Assembly: GCA_024196135.1 (NCBI GenBank)
Contig: JAMQCK010000360.1
Location: 1-26,250 of the forward strand
Direction of reading: 5' to 3'
DNA from: Pleurotus ostreatus/Saccharomyces cerevisiae fusant
Lineage: Eukaryota > Opisthokonta
DNA length: 26,250 bases
A program made the position numbers and the translations under genes. The first letter of the stretch is position 1, and each line of letters opens with the position of its first letter. The notes below the pieces were generated by a model. The model was not told the origin of the DNA. It saw nothing but the letters and a program-made list of their open reading frames with translations, and searched no databases. Of the stretch, positions 1 to 10,678 are shown piece by piece.

Positions 1-1130
1 TTGGACTTTGACTCATAGATAGGGTTTGTGTCATGCCGATCGGTCTGGATTGCCGAGACGATCTCACCGCCTCATATACCGAGCTGTACATACGATTCAG
101 GGACTCCCCCTGGCTGCCCCCATGCCCCCCCAGGCAGGAGATCCAACCATACCACCTACCATACCACACATCAATGACATGTTCCGCGTTTGCAGCGCGT
201 TAATTGTCATGGAACCTGGATCTTTGAGACGCTGCTAAGTAGCAGTAGAAGATCCTCAAACATATCCAAGCTCTTGAAGTGCCCTAAGAAGCCCTTGACG
301 CTTTGGATAAAAACCTGGGAATACTTGTGGAGTTCCGAGCGTCACCTGCTCGTCTGCATTTTCTCGCGTCGATCTAGCTCGTCTGAGGCTTGCCGCCAAC
401 CGCGAACAAGCCCAACAGCAACGTTCGAAGTTGTAGCACTATCCCCAAGCAATAAAAATACATCGAACTCGGTCACTCTCCGGAAACGCTTTCGGTTGTA
501 TATTGTGTGGTTGTGTTGTGGGTGGTGTGGTTCAGCTAGCCTGCTAGCAGCACAGTTCTTCGGAGAGTGTACGAGCCCATCAGCATCTCCCTCCAGACCA
601 GTTCGACAGCACGCAACCCATAAATCAGACGACCCTACGCGTCTCCCCGAGTCCATCTCTCTCGTTCAAAGTCTCTGCAGCCAGAGGACCGCACAAGGTC
701 ACTGCACAAAGGACTCGAATGTTTTGACCTGTAGCTCGTCCAGGCCAGTATCTCTTGCTGCGCCTTGCTCTTCTATGGTGCGCCAGACCTCAGCGTGGTT
801 ATCCCAGTTCAGACATTACTGACTTGATAATCCTCAATGACCCGCAAATTATCGCGTGTTCGCGTTCTCTGAGAAGGAGCCAGCAACGATACCGTGTATC
901 CCAACACTCAGAACTCGGACTCTGTCTCGGCGTACTATGTGCTATGGATGTATAATGACGGGGGGAGAAATTTCCTGCGGGTGATGGCGCGGTGGTGAAG
1001 TTCCTCCTCCGCTGTATTCACCCTATGACGTGTCTAACCTCCCGAAGGTGCCCCGGCGTTTTGCATCATTGAGACGAGGAAGGTGAGGAGGTGAGACCTT
1101 TGCATAGCTAATGAACTTTCAGGGAGCTGA
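1..1130. other. no convincing gene
   Basis: Open frames exist on both strands, the longest at 190-822 plus, but they overlap each other antisense. They have neither splice-consistent continuation nor a recognisable motif. A short ACCATACC-type direct repeat sits near 146-170. I see no gene, RNA or mobile element that I can support here. Confidence 0.5.
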
Positions 1131-2031
1131 TATGTCACGTATGCACGGCTGCGTAGGCGTGCGCTTGGCCCCCGCTGTCGCTGCACTCGCCATCGCACCC
1201 TTAAACACGCCCACCAATGCTCTGGAGCAATCGCGATGATTGCAAGAACGCATCTCAGCCACGACCATCCTCCCCTGGTACGTCAACAACCGCACGCCAT
1301 TCGATTTGTCTATTCATGTACGCCTACAGCTGGCTTCGTAAGCGCTTGCCAGCCGATCTATACCTTTCGACGGCGCTACCCGCCGCAAGAACTAGCATGC
1401 TGATCTACTCTCATACACGCCGTCGCTTACCGTATACCAGGTCACCCAATCTCAGCTGCGGGAAACGGACTCGGAGCTGACGCCCGACTTTCGACTCTGG
1501 ACGCTCATCTTATCGGAAGGAGTCATTGTACAGGTACGCTACTTATCTCAGCCTCTCTGACGACTCCGCAGTGCACCATACTGTCATGGGTCCATGCCGG
1601 CTCTGCGCGCAAGGCGGGAAGCCGTACGCTCATAGAAGTCCAAAAAGAAACCGTGCCGGGCAGAAAGCAGGTATGTCGCAAGCGGCGGTGCTCGCTTGTC
1701 CAAAAATTTCCTGTCCTCGTGGCCCACGTCGGAACTTCATGTCGGCCTCACGCCCAGCACGGTAGGGAAAAACTTGCCCGGGATAGCTGACGCTCAATAC
1801 AGATCCCGAGAACCCATCAGCAGGTGAACCTCGGGCGTGGCTGGCTGTTCCCTTCGTTCCGGATCCAGGCGGTGGCGAGGTACACGTTCGCGCCGTCGAC
1901 ATGCCTCAAAGGCGAGGCGTTTGCATCGAGAAGTCCGCCTCGCGCTCTAAACGTGTCCCCAAGCCGTAATTCGCGCCTGTCAAACCACCGAGATGAAGGT
2001 GAGCACGCTCAGGCGGACGTATTAAATGCGC
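1131..2031 (+). CDS. possible multi-exon gene, unrecognised, possibly degraded
   Basis: Several consecutive plus-strand segments look like exons. One around 1398-1531 encodes a hydrophilic stretch ending LILSEGVIVQ before a GTACGC donor. A second, at about 1570-1671, encodes ILSWVHAGSARKAG and ends at a GTATGT donor. A third, at about 1811-2030, holds WLAVPFVPDPGGGEV in one frame and a different open frame over the same bases. The joins are not clean: the first intron would be only 38 nt and the frame after the second is ambiguous. A short ATG-led frame at 1131-1240 could be a first exon. I do not recognise the product. It may be a decayed gene or a wrong reading of noncoding sequence; transcript data would decide. 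Confidence 0.22.
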
Positions 2032-2650
2032 CTCCACAGCCCTGTGAATTGACGACTCGCTGCAGCGGCCAGAAGCGCGCGCTGGTGCAACACGAGCCAT
2101 CTTTCTCATGTATGGCTTCGATTGATGGCCGTTCGATTCACTTCATTCAGCCACCTTACTTCCTCAGGAGCGACTTCTAGGCCGTACCAGGCAACCCGGC
2201 GCCTATATCAGTGGAATTGGGCCCCGCCTTCGTCTCAAACTCAGATATCGATAACCTGGGAGCGAAGTCATGCCGCGCTTGGGTGCTGATGGGGAAGAAC
2301 GGTATGCGTGGGTTCTATAGCAGATATATAATTTACAGAAATGTGGTTCACCTCGAGGAAAATCCCAGTTCGCCTCGAAGGGAAATCGTGCCAGCATACA
2401 GTGCAATACAAAACCATAAGGTGTACGTATCTGAAGGAGCAGCGTGTACGATATATACATGGCAAAGACGACGAGGGTCACAGCCAGTAGTCTATGGGAA
2501 GACAATCCGCTGTTGGCGCGTCAGAACCCCATGAAATCACTTTGAGTTTGTAACGCACCGAGGACGAAGTCACGAAGTGCCTTCAGGAGGCGGAGGCGAG
2601 CGCTTGCAAGATTACTCCTCTGCGCCGAAGCGTCAAAGCAGCGAACAATA
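2032..2650. other. no convincing gene
   Basis: This is a lower-GC stretch with overlapping open frames on both strands (2203-2534) and no splice-consistent model or motif. It probably holds the 3' flank of the paralog A gene, which ends at 2651 on the minus strand. Confidence 0.45.
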
Positions 2651-3455
2651 TCAAAGAATATGCGTACCGAGTTGCTCTGTGGAAAGTTCTTGGAGAAAAT
2701 TCGCCGTTTCTCTCGCCGAACGCGCGTTCGAGTAGAGCCCCCATGCTGCCTGCTTGACGATCTTGGCGACTTCATCGCGCGTCTTTGCCCCCGCACTCCT
2801 AATAATGGCGAGTTGGGGGACGGAGAAACGCTGCGGCATGTCTGCCACACAGTCCTTCAGGCGAGCGGTCAACGAGACGATGGATTGGATGTCATCGCAG
2901 AGAGCGCGGATGACGGGCGGCACTTGCGTACGCGCCATCTCCCGCCGACTCCAGTCCATACCGAGGAAGTACGCGAGGAGAGATTGCAAGAAGCGGGGAT
3001 AGGACAGAGCCCTGACGACTTGCTGCTCCAGCGACAGCAGTTCGTCGCGAGCGCGACAGCCATCGTCGAGTGCGCGTCCCAGTAGGCGCAAAAGGGCTTG
3101 GTGGTCGTGGTGGGTGTCGGATAGCAGAGCCTCTGGTCTCTGGTCGGAGATGATCAGCTCTCGGATATTGCTGGTCATGTCGAAAAGACCTGTCATGATG
3201 TCGCTGAGCACAACAGCAAAGTCGCGTAGAACGAGGATTCCGGTCCGTATGAGGGGGCAGAGTGGGTGTCCGGGGCTGACCTCCTCCACACGACGTAACA
3301 TGCGAAGGCAGGCCATGTCGAAGCTGCCGACGAAATCGCATATCTCTTTTGCGAGAGGAATATGAGGACATAGTAGCGTCTTGACAGCAGTTAACGTCGT
3401 TGAAAGCGTTGCGCTTGTCACTCACCGAGTGCGCCTTTGAAGGCTCCATCTGCAT
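2651..3455 (-). CDS. paralog A of an unrecognised helical protein family (about 252 aa)
   Basis: Two exons are read: 3455-3426 (10 codons, starting MQMEPSKAHS) and 3379-2651. A 46-nt GTGAGT...AAG intron in phase 0 separates them. The second exon opens with Thr-Leu-Leu, exactly as in the other two copies. The protein appears all-helical and soluble, with no signal peptide or membrane segment. A core around residues 135-160 reads SYPRFLQSLLAYFLGMDW followed by an Arg-Glu pair, with D152-W153. The same block (YP..hL..LA..hLG.DW..RE) is in copies B and C, as is a downstream RFS..QL segment. I do not recognise the family. A is the most diverged copy: after the shared block it lacks the AP..LD element of B and C. 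A second in-frame ATG lies two codons in. The gene is isolated from its paralogs by about 6 kb. Confidence 0.7.
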
Positions 3456-4106
3456 GTCGAGCAGACGATGACCCGATGTCAGTTGAGTGCCGCTGATCTT
3501 ACCCCGAATTCCCCCGCCGATGATTGATATTGAATAGTTTTGAGGCGAAGGAACCTGGGGATAGAAGGTGCGACTGTACGGCCAGGCTCCTTATGTAGCA
3601 GAGATTTGAATCGGTCATCACGAGGGTCCGACGTACATCTGCCAGTGGGCCGGTATCATCGCTGCCGAGTCGTCCAGTATATGAAAGCTTGCGGCCTACT
3701 TCGGATCCCTCCGTGACGATCACCCCTCGTAGTTTTTCCTGATGCCGGAGTTAGATTCGACGAAAATGGCTGTAGGCTGGCATTCAATCCTGACGCGAGG
3801 TCAAATTAATAGCAGGGCTCGAACGCTTAGGCTCAGGTCCCCGCTCTTCAAGCACGCGAAGCAACCCCTTCAATGTACACGTGAATTGATAAAACCCTAT
3901 CTCCTCGGATTTACGAGACGAATGGGAGGTCATTAGAATATATATTGGAGCTGTACTTAGGCTACCCGAGCCACATATTCGTATAGTCGAAGTCCGACTA
4001 GAGAAGATTACATACAAGGGGAGACGATCAAAGTCATGCAGATATTGCGTATCCACAGACATCACATACCACAAGAGATCCGGACATCGTAAGTTCGGCG
4101 CAGAGG
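3456..4106. other. intergenic, upstream of paralog A
   Basis: No supported gene. This is the space between the divergently placed 5' end of paralog A and the 3' end of the minus-strand six-exon gene. Open frames at 3499-3723 and 3784-4110 have no coding features that convince me. The sequence is AT-richer around 3930-3960, and no tRNA or clear promoter motif is seen. Confidence 0.45.
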
Positions 4107-5805
4107 TCAAACCATGGACTCACTGGTGTGCGATTCCTCGAAATGTCCACTGATCCTTCCTCGCCGGCCTCGTCGAGTCCGCTCTTCAAGATGGTCAGAG
4201 CTTGCCTTCTTTGCCAAGCCTTCCTCGCCATCGCGATTGCGTCTCGCGTACTCGAGAACATCCAATACCCTCATGCAATCATCCTCGAGGTCGATTGGAA
4301 GCGGAGAGGAGACCTGTAAGGTGCGTCGAGTTAAGACCTTGGATGCTTGGTAAGACACGCTTACATTACAGGGCTCCTTCAGTGCGAGCGCGATGCCCAT
4401 CCTCTCCGCGGCGCTAAGACATTTGCGGCCTGCACGAGCGTCGAGAGCCAACGAGAGGCAGCGCCGCCGCTCCTCTTGGGCTTGGATATACGAGAGCGCA
4501 TTTCGGGATAGGGTCTTAACCGCCGTCTCGAATGCCTTCTGCAAATCGAGTCTGCTCGTAGGCTCTGCCAGTGGAGGATTAAATAAATGGATAATTAGTC
4601 CTCGGTACGCGTGCCATCTGAAACTCGTACCTGAGAGTTGGCGGTTCCCGAATTCTCGCAACATGAGAAATAGGGCTCCGACAACGTCCAAGGTTGTTGT
4701 AGCCGCTCTGGGCATGGATTCAGTCGCACTACCCAGGGAAGAGGCCACATGAGCGATGCAAAACATGGCCATGCACACACGGCGGAGACGAGCGCGGGAT
4801 AAGACTGAATGACTTTGCAATGCAGTCACATCCTGCGGACGATAGATCAGCTGAAGATTTCCTCTGGGCCGGTATTCTCACCTTCGGCCACTGCTGAAAG
4901 GTATCCATCGCAACCAATGCCTTGGACCGTTGCGTCTCAAGAGCCAGTTCGACAGCACCGACTGCGATGCTGCAGTTAGTATGTATGATACGGTCAGCGA
5001 TATAGATAGGGCAGCTACCCTCGATGACGTTACGCTCGTTCAACAGTCCCTCAAGGCAGAACACCCCACGGTCTACGCAAGTCAGGTTGGTAGAATATAT
5101 CTTGACGACGGGGGACGTACCCGCGTCGGATCCGGTGCCCGAGTTCCGGCAAGGCTGGAGCAACAGCTGCACTGTTGCTGTCGCAAATTCGAACTCGAGT
5201 AGGTGGCGTACTGGCTTCTGCGAGTCGGATACCTGCGCAATGATTCTGGCGGTGGGGCGGTGAGTCCTATATATGTTCGATGAGGTATACGCTCACGGGA
5301 TACAATCAGCCAAGTCCGCGTTCTCGTAAACGGTCAGAATACCATTCAGGCTCATCCTGACGTCGGCGCGCGCGCAGTAAACCGCGCGGACCTTCCGCTC
5401 CGGCAACGCGTCTGCGTCTGGACGTTGGTCTTCTTCGACGCGGATTGGAGAGACGGTGGACTCCGCCGCTCCGTGAAGCGTGATGGCGGAGCCTGGCTCC
5501 CCCGCGAGCTCGCCAATGTTCGCGTCTGAGTGCCCCACTCTCGGTGCACTCAATTCCTGCGACAAAAACGGTAAGACGCATTGAGTAAACGCATGTACAG
5601 CCCAGAGACGACTTACCATGTTGAATGGTGCATTCCGAAATGAAGGCGGGTATTCGAACACGGCCGGCGGCGCGCTGTTGCTCCTTTGCCGTCGGCCGCC
5701 GCGAGGATGCAAGCCTGACAGTACAGCGTCAATATCGTCAATGCTGACGGCCACGAAAGGCATACGCTCGTTGACAGATGAGTCGGTGTCCATAGAGTGT
5801 AGCAT
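4107..5805 (-). CDS. unrecognised six-exon protein (about 473 aa)
   Basis: Splice-consistent exons are 5805-5617, 5556-5297, 5245-4882, 4832-4631, 4564-4365 and 4313-4107. All introns are GT-AG (60, 51, 49, 66 and 51 nt), and the frame is kept throughout, giving 473 codons plus stop. The N-terminus is hydrophilic, with an Arg-rich patch around residues 35-42. The middle exon encodes a strand-like region (HLLEFEFATATVQLLLQP) containing several Cys residues. The fourth exon has a hydrophobic helix (CMAMFCIAHVASSL) and another around DVVGALFLMLREF. The last two exons are helical and charged, ending in an Arg/Glu-rich tail. I see no known domain. Three of the five introns are multiples of three without stops, so retained forms would stay open. 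The 3' end is the least certain part, since a GTGAGT donor just before the stop could extend the gene. A second possible start lies four codons downstream. Confidence 0.55.
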
Positions 5806-5917
5806 GATGCGAGTAGACCCAGAGGGACGGGGAAGCGCGAACAGATGTATGACCTACGCGCTAATAAGTAGTTCAGCAGATTGAAGACATGAACGTGATG
5901 TCCTCATGTGCGTTCTA

Positions 5918-7410
5918 TCAGACGGCGTATCCATTAATTGTGAGATCGACTTTTTCGTGCAGAATAAATCTCGTCAGGCAAATCGGGACCGATACTTCAT
6001 GAACCTCAGCACAGTCGGCCTCTGCCAGTTGCGCAGACGCTCGCTGGATTCTGGTCAGCAAAGAAGCTGGAGGCGGGAGTGTCATAGGAGGCTTACTCAC
6101 CACTAGTATAGCCAGACCGGGACTACCCATCGCTTCTCTCATTACCGTCGGGGATCTATGCCACCTCAAACCCAAACTTGGGCGTTCTGTATACTGATAC
6201 GACGCTCTTAGCATGACCCATGGAGCTCATGAGATGTCCATGTTGACCTCTCGTCGTTCGGTGGCGTACAGAAGCGGCGAGGTCAGATGCGGGTGTTCTC
6301 GTTAGAAGGTTACACAGCGGAGTCACGAGCCGACAAACTGGATAGCAGGGGCTTCGGATTGATGCCCGGATGCGCTTTGAGTTTCCCCAAGGTCTCGCGA
6401 AGAGGTACATGAGTTCATGGTGGAGGTCAAGGACAAGGTTGGACACAACTTCACACGCGCGCTGATGGTCTTTCGGCAACTCCCGGGGGTCTGGCGGTCG
6501 CTATCAGTCCTTCCGCTATATCTCAGCCTGGATCTGTTGCTAATCAGACAAGAATAGCACGACGCGTAGTGTAATATGGCTCCAGCTTCTGGGATTATGC
6601 ATAATTCGAGCGCTCGTCGTGGCCGGTATCAACCCTGATTGTACTAAAGGAATGGGGTCTTAGCCTTGAGAGCAACGAGCGTACATCTTACTACTTGTAC
6701 CTGCGCTCTGATAACTAGTTGATGGAGCGAAAGTTCATCTTGCGTATCCACGTCTTTCCGTACCTCGAGCGATGACGCTTCGAGCAAGCTCCGTGCCAAC
6801 GCAATCCGCGGAAATGCATCACGAGGGGCGCCGCACTGGCCCGGAGGCATACTAGTCGCTCACCGTCCTGCAAGCAATGTTAATAGCGCTGGCCGGATCA
6901 TGAGCAACGAACGCGAAATAGATAGAGGAGGCCAGTAGCCACGCTTCAGCGGAAGACAGCAGCTTCATCCTATAGATGACGTATAGGCAATCGCCTTCGC
7001 TTTAAGTTGAGAAGCCAGTATGCAGAGAGAACAAACGGCTCGAAGGTCTTCGAAACTTGAGCATAGGGCATAGCGATGAGGAGACATGATGGCGAGACGG
7101 AACAGCGCTCTCACTGTAGTACGACTCGGATAGAGAGGACGCACACGAAGAACACCGAGAAATCTCGCTGATGTCGACGGCAAATGTAGCTGTGGGATGA
7201 AGATGGGTGTCCTACGATTCGTATGAGCAAAAAGGCGGAGACACTTACTTGGCATAAGTTGACGAATCTATGGTGCGCGTAAAGACAGGAGATAACGCAC
7301 GAAGAGCTTGGTAGAAGCGTAGGCGGGTGTTCATAAGTTGAGGGCACGCGGCCAGGCGTCTTTCGTGGGCGCCTACGTCTACAGGCAGATGCGCTCGTGT
7401 ATCGTGAATA
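5918..7410 (-). CDS. possible multi-exon gene, unrecognised, incomplete model
   Basis: Coding-like minus-strand blocks occur in order. The first is about 7398-7249 (ends RTIDSSTYA at a GTAAGT donor). The second is 6968-6864, starting MKLLSSAEAW, with a hydrophobic stretch WLLASSIYFAFVA and a GTGAGC donor. The others are about 6835-6700 (IALARSLLEASSLEVRK, amphipathic), about 6480-6350 (ACEVVSNLVLDLHHELMY) and about 6110-5918 (RIQRASAQLAEADCAEVHE). I could not join them all in frame: one implied intron would be only 28 nt, and some blocks lack clear acceptors. It may be a real fast-evolving gene, a decayed one, or two genes. No domain is recognised. Confidence 0.28.
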
Positions 7411-7599
7411 GCACATTGCAGTGGCGAGGCTCGGCGTAAGGATGGGGTTTGCGGCGTAGAGGGGCATGCATTCACCTGAATGGGCGCGGCGCCTACGTAC
7501 ATCGGAGGCCACGAGGAGAGCCGGAGGACAAGATCCGAGTTCGACGCGCAAAGGGAATTTTCGTGAGCTACGCGCACTTGCTTGGCACGGTTGGCAGCC

Positions 7600-8520
7600 C
7601 AGCGGCGTTTCGGGAAATTAGGTCAAGGCTTCCAGCCTAACTGTCGGTGGCCGGTCGACCGGGAGGGCATGAAGGGGGAAAGATTTAAAATGAATGACTC
7701 AGTAATCTGGGAGGGGATGGAGCGCCCTGTATGCGCCGAACAGAACGAGGCCGAAAAGCGGAGCGAAGGCCCCACCGGGACGAGAGACGAAGACTAGAAG
7801 CGAAGCGACGCTGAGAGGACGGGAGAAAGGACGACCACCTCGTATCTTTCCTTTCCATTCCCTCGCCTTATCGCTCATGCACTCCGGTCGGATCTCGACC
7901 CTGTATGTCAAGGAAGCCTTGGTCGTCCTCCGAGTTGCATATCGCCATCTCGCCGGTACCCAGCACACTCACTGGATCACCGCCATCCGCCAAGGCGTTA
8001 TAGACGTCGTGAATGGGCCGCGGCTCGTCGATGGATGCAACGGGCTAATTCGGAAGGCGCGATATGTGCGAAGAGTCAGTTATGACATCCGCGAGGCGAA
8101 GCCACGGAAGGCACGACGCAAGAAAACAAGCTTCGACTGATGACAGTCACTCAATGCCCCGTACACGACGCCGATAGCTCCCACAAGATGCTCGGCCTCG
8201 AGGGCCGTGTCCGAACCGCGAAGGCGAGCAGCTGGTTCTTGAGCGTCAGGCTGTCTCAGACGATAACGCGACGAGGTTGGGAGGGTCGCCCCGGCGCCGA
8301 TTAACCCTTGTTGAGTAGGCGGCGGAGGTATCGAGGTTGAAGACCTGGGTGTGGGTTAGCGGGTCGTTCCGAGGTAGGACGCAGGTCTCCTCAAGGCAGG
8401 AGGCCAGCCAAGCGGATTGGTCTGAGCGTCTACGAGATCGGCAATAGATATACTCTGCTCACCCTCACAATCTTCGACCCCGCCTACTCCTCTGACAGGC
8501 TCCGCACCGCCAGGTCGTCC
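7600..8520. other. no supported gene
   Basis: A plus-strand open frame at 7877-8140 and partly overlapping minus-strand frames are present, but none joins a consistent model. Minus-strand fragments at about 8100-8400 look faintly protein-like in changing frames, which could mean a decayed gene continuing from the candidate at 8523-9365. The plus strand at 7640-7860 is purine-rich (GGAGGG/GAAGCG runs). Confidence 0.35.
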
Positions 8521-8522
8521 TC

Positions 8523-9365
8523 CTACAGGTCCTGGTTGGCGTACACCTGCATCGCGCAGTGCCGGTTACCCCGCGGACGAATCGCCCGCCGCGATTGCTG
8601 GGCGAGGTAATCTGCGTACTCCTGTTCAGAGTAGTGAGCTATGCGCTCGCAATTTTGAGACTGACGCGGGGCTGAACAATCCCTATCGATAGCTCCAGAC
8701 AGCTTACCCGTCTCGAGGGCAGGCGAGGTCTTGAGGTTCGGGTGCGCGGTTCGATTGCTGTGACCGAGGGAAGCGGTTAATGTCAGCGGATTGTCCGAGG
8801 AGAAGCCAGGACGGGATACGTACTTCGTACGGCTGATCAAACCTCCTCTGGGAGTACGCGAGTATGGTTGAGTATCCTCTCCGGAACGTGATGGTAGCGA
8901 ATCATCTCACCGACTTCAACGTTCGAGGAGTCGCCCGAGCCACTCGAGGAGTCGTTGGCTAGGCCGGCGTCAAGGTCGGCGGCAGCCCGCGCAGGTCTTC
9001 GTGCCGCTGCTGGATGCAACAGGGACTACAAAGTAGCGAAATCATTCCCAGTAGCGAATTGATCGCGCCGTAGATGCGGCGAGACGCGCTGCAGTCGTAG
9101 CACGCGAGTCTGTGGGAGTGCGCGAAGGGAGAGGTGTAGTGCGTTCCTTGGCGGAGAAGGTGCAGCCCACGGCATGCGGTGGCGCTATAGTCGGGGAGTC
9201 CACGCGCGCGTCGAGCCTGCCCTTCACCCGCCGTATAGAGTCGTTCTGCGCAAGGATGGCTCGTTGAAGCGCCAGCGGCGGATGGAGTGATGTCGGAAGT
9301 AAAGAAGTTCGGAACCGCGATGTGATGTAATGTGATAGAAAGAGGTCCCGCGTTCGCACAATCAC
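8523..9365 (-). pseudogene. possible decayed or mis-modelled gene
   Basis: Minus-strand blocks read as plausible protein: about 9290-9043, about 8990-8840 (VEVGEMIRYHHVPERI) and about 8675-8556 (ERIAHYSEQEYADYLAQQS). GT-AG intron candidates lie between them. After the last block the same frame stays protein-like but is interrupted by TAG at 8523-8525 and again at about 8484. This can mean short terminal introns, sequence decay, or that the blocks are chance. No domain is recognised. It lies upstream of, and divergent from, paralog B. Confidence 0.22.
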
Positions 9366-9665
9366 ATGATGAGCAGTTGAAGTTGGATCAGAAACAAAAA
9401 TCGAGTGACCGAAGGATGAAAATCAAGCCGCATGAAAACATAGATCCTTTGTCATGGGCTGACTTTTAAGGCAGAGTACTCAGCACACACCCCTCATTCG
9501 AGAAAGATTTTAGCGCTGAGTCACGCATGTCACAGTTCCACTGGCTGTGCGGGCGCCTTCCAGGCGCTTAGCTGGCTCGACTCCGACAAGCATCACCCGT
9601 CTTATCCGAGCCACCATCCAACCTACTGAGAGTGCTAGCGATACTCCCACGAAGCTATGGTCGCT
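9366..9665. other. intergenic region upstream of paralog B
   Basis: No gene seen. This 300-nt stretch separates the divergent 8.5-9.4 kb candidate from paralog B. It would hold B's promoter, but no clear TATA element stands out. Confidence 0.4.
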
Positions 9666-9817
9666 ATGGAGTACATGTCGGATGAAGAGAAATACATCGC
9701 ATCCTTAATTTCCCCTTTCTCGAGGGTGGCGCTTAATGAACGTACCCTTAGACTCTTTTCCCCGTCTTACATCCTGCGGAGCGCGCATACAGCCTGATAT
9801 ACGACATAAGTCGGTCT
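9666..9817 (+). other. remnant first exon and broken first intron of paralog B
   Basis: The ATG at 9666 opens MEYMSDEEKYIAS, which aligns without gaps to the first exon of paralog C (MEFLTAEEKRIAV). In C that exon is followed at once by a GTAAGT donor. In B the bases at the same position (9705-9710) are TTAATT. The acceptor is intact (CCCTTAG ending 9751). The bases from 9752 encode TLFPVLHP, aligning residue by residue with TVLPIVYP of C, and continue in frame to the ATG at 9818. No GT between 9666 and 9751 gives a phase-0 intron of workable length. A weak GC donor at 9699 would give a 53-nt intron. Unspliced, the first-exon frame stops at a TGA near 9795. Confidence 0.65.
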
Positions 9818-10483
9818 ATGGAGGATCTCTATGCCATATTTGGCCGTCGTTGCTATCAGCCAGATACCAGCTTGGCGACAAACCTGGCGCAATTCGGGCT
9901 CCTGGTCGCGCGCTACGTGATGGATACATCCACCGCTCTGTACAGCATCCACTCGCTCTTCATCTCATTGCCTGACAGCGTTACCGACACCCCTGGATTT
10001 GACGCGCTTCAGACGAAATTGGCTGACGTCAAGGCTCGCTATGACACCGCGGCTGAAGCACTCAACAGCCTGATCCTCAGGTCTAGTCAGGCTATGGAAG
10101 CCCTGGATAATCTCCGGGAGCAGATCCGCACCACCCTCCCTTACATATATCCCATCCGAGCTCTCGCCAGCTACTTCCTCGGCGCGGATTGGTGTTACAG
10201 GGAAATTGCGCTGCAGAAGGCGCCCGTCGCGCTAGACAAGATGGGAGGATTTATCGTCGAACATGGAGACCTCGTAAGGCTGCTGCGCTCGATAATCGAG
10301 GAGGAGCGAGGACGGTTCAGCGTGCAGGCGTTGCAGGCGATTTTCGATCTGCCTTTCGAGAGGCGGCGGGCTGTCAAGCGATTAATCATCAATTACATCG
10401 CTTACTTAGACGAGTGGGCGACGTTCGCGAAGCATGAGGCGGGATACCTACGAATCCCTGCGAGTCATCCCGAAAGGTGGTGA
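9818..10483 (+). CDS. paralog B of the helical family (221 aa from internal ATG; possibly N-truncated or pseudogene)
   Basis: The uninterrupted frame from the ATG at 9818 aligns along its whole length with paralog C: MEDLYAIF against METLLDLF, FGLLVARYV against FGFLVARCV, then YFLGADWCYRE against HLLGPDWCHRE, then RFSVQALQAI against RFSAQALERL. D124-W125 is the conserved pair. It is helical, with no membrane segment or signal peptide. Coding similarity continues 22 codons upstream of this ATG, to the acceptor at 9751. The ancestral start was therefore in a separate exon whose donor is now missing. The present product could be a shortened protein starting here, one made by a GC-AG splice, or none. 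A donor-like GGTGAG overlaps the stop, but splicing to the AAAG at 10542-10543 would also end in W-stop. It is convergent with C. Confidence 0.65.
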   Translation: MEDLYAIFGRRCYQPDTSLATNLAQFGLLVARYVMDTSTALYSIHSLFISLPDSVTDTPGFDALQTKLADVKARYDTAAEALNSLILRSSQAMEALDNLREQIRTTLPYIYPIRALASYFLGADWCYREIALQKAPVALDKMGGFIVEHGDLVRLLRSIIEEERGRFSVQALQAIFDLPFERRRAVKRLIINYIAYLDEWATFAKHEAGYLRIPASHPERW

Positions 10484-10678
10484 GCTGAACTGGGTACGTG
10501 TTCATGCTTCGGCGTATCTACACAAGGGCTGATCATTACAAAGGTAGTCGGTTCTGCGCATGAGCGTCTCCAATTTTGTCGCTAGGATATATCTACGAGT
10601 TAGCGAAGAGAGAATGGACAGAAGTACGAAGTGGACAGCACCCATGCGGATCACAGTCGATATTCATTCGGATACCGG

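Noticed and set aside
190..822. 210-aa plus-strand open frame near the left end
   Set aside because: Composition is Ser/Arg/Cys-rich without domain structure, it overlaps an antisense frame, and no splice-consistent neighbours are found.
3595..3640. Possible tRNA T-loop (GATTCAAATC on the minus strand)
   Set aside because: No matching acceptor, D or anticodon stems can be built around it.
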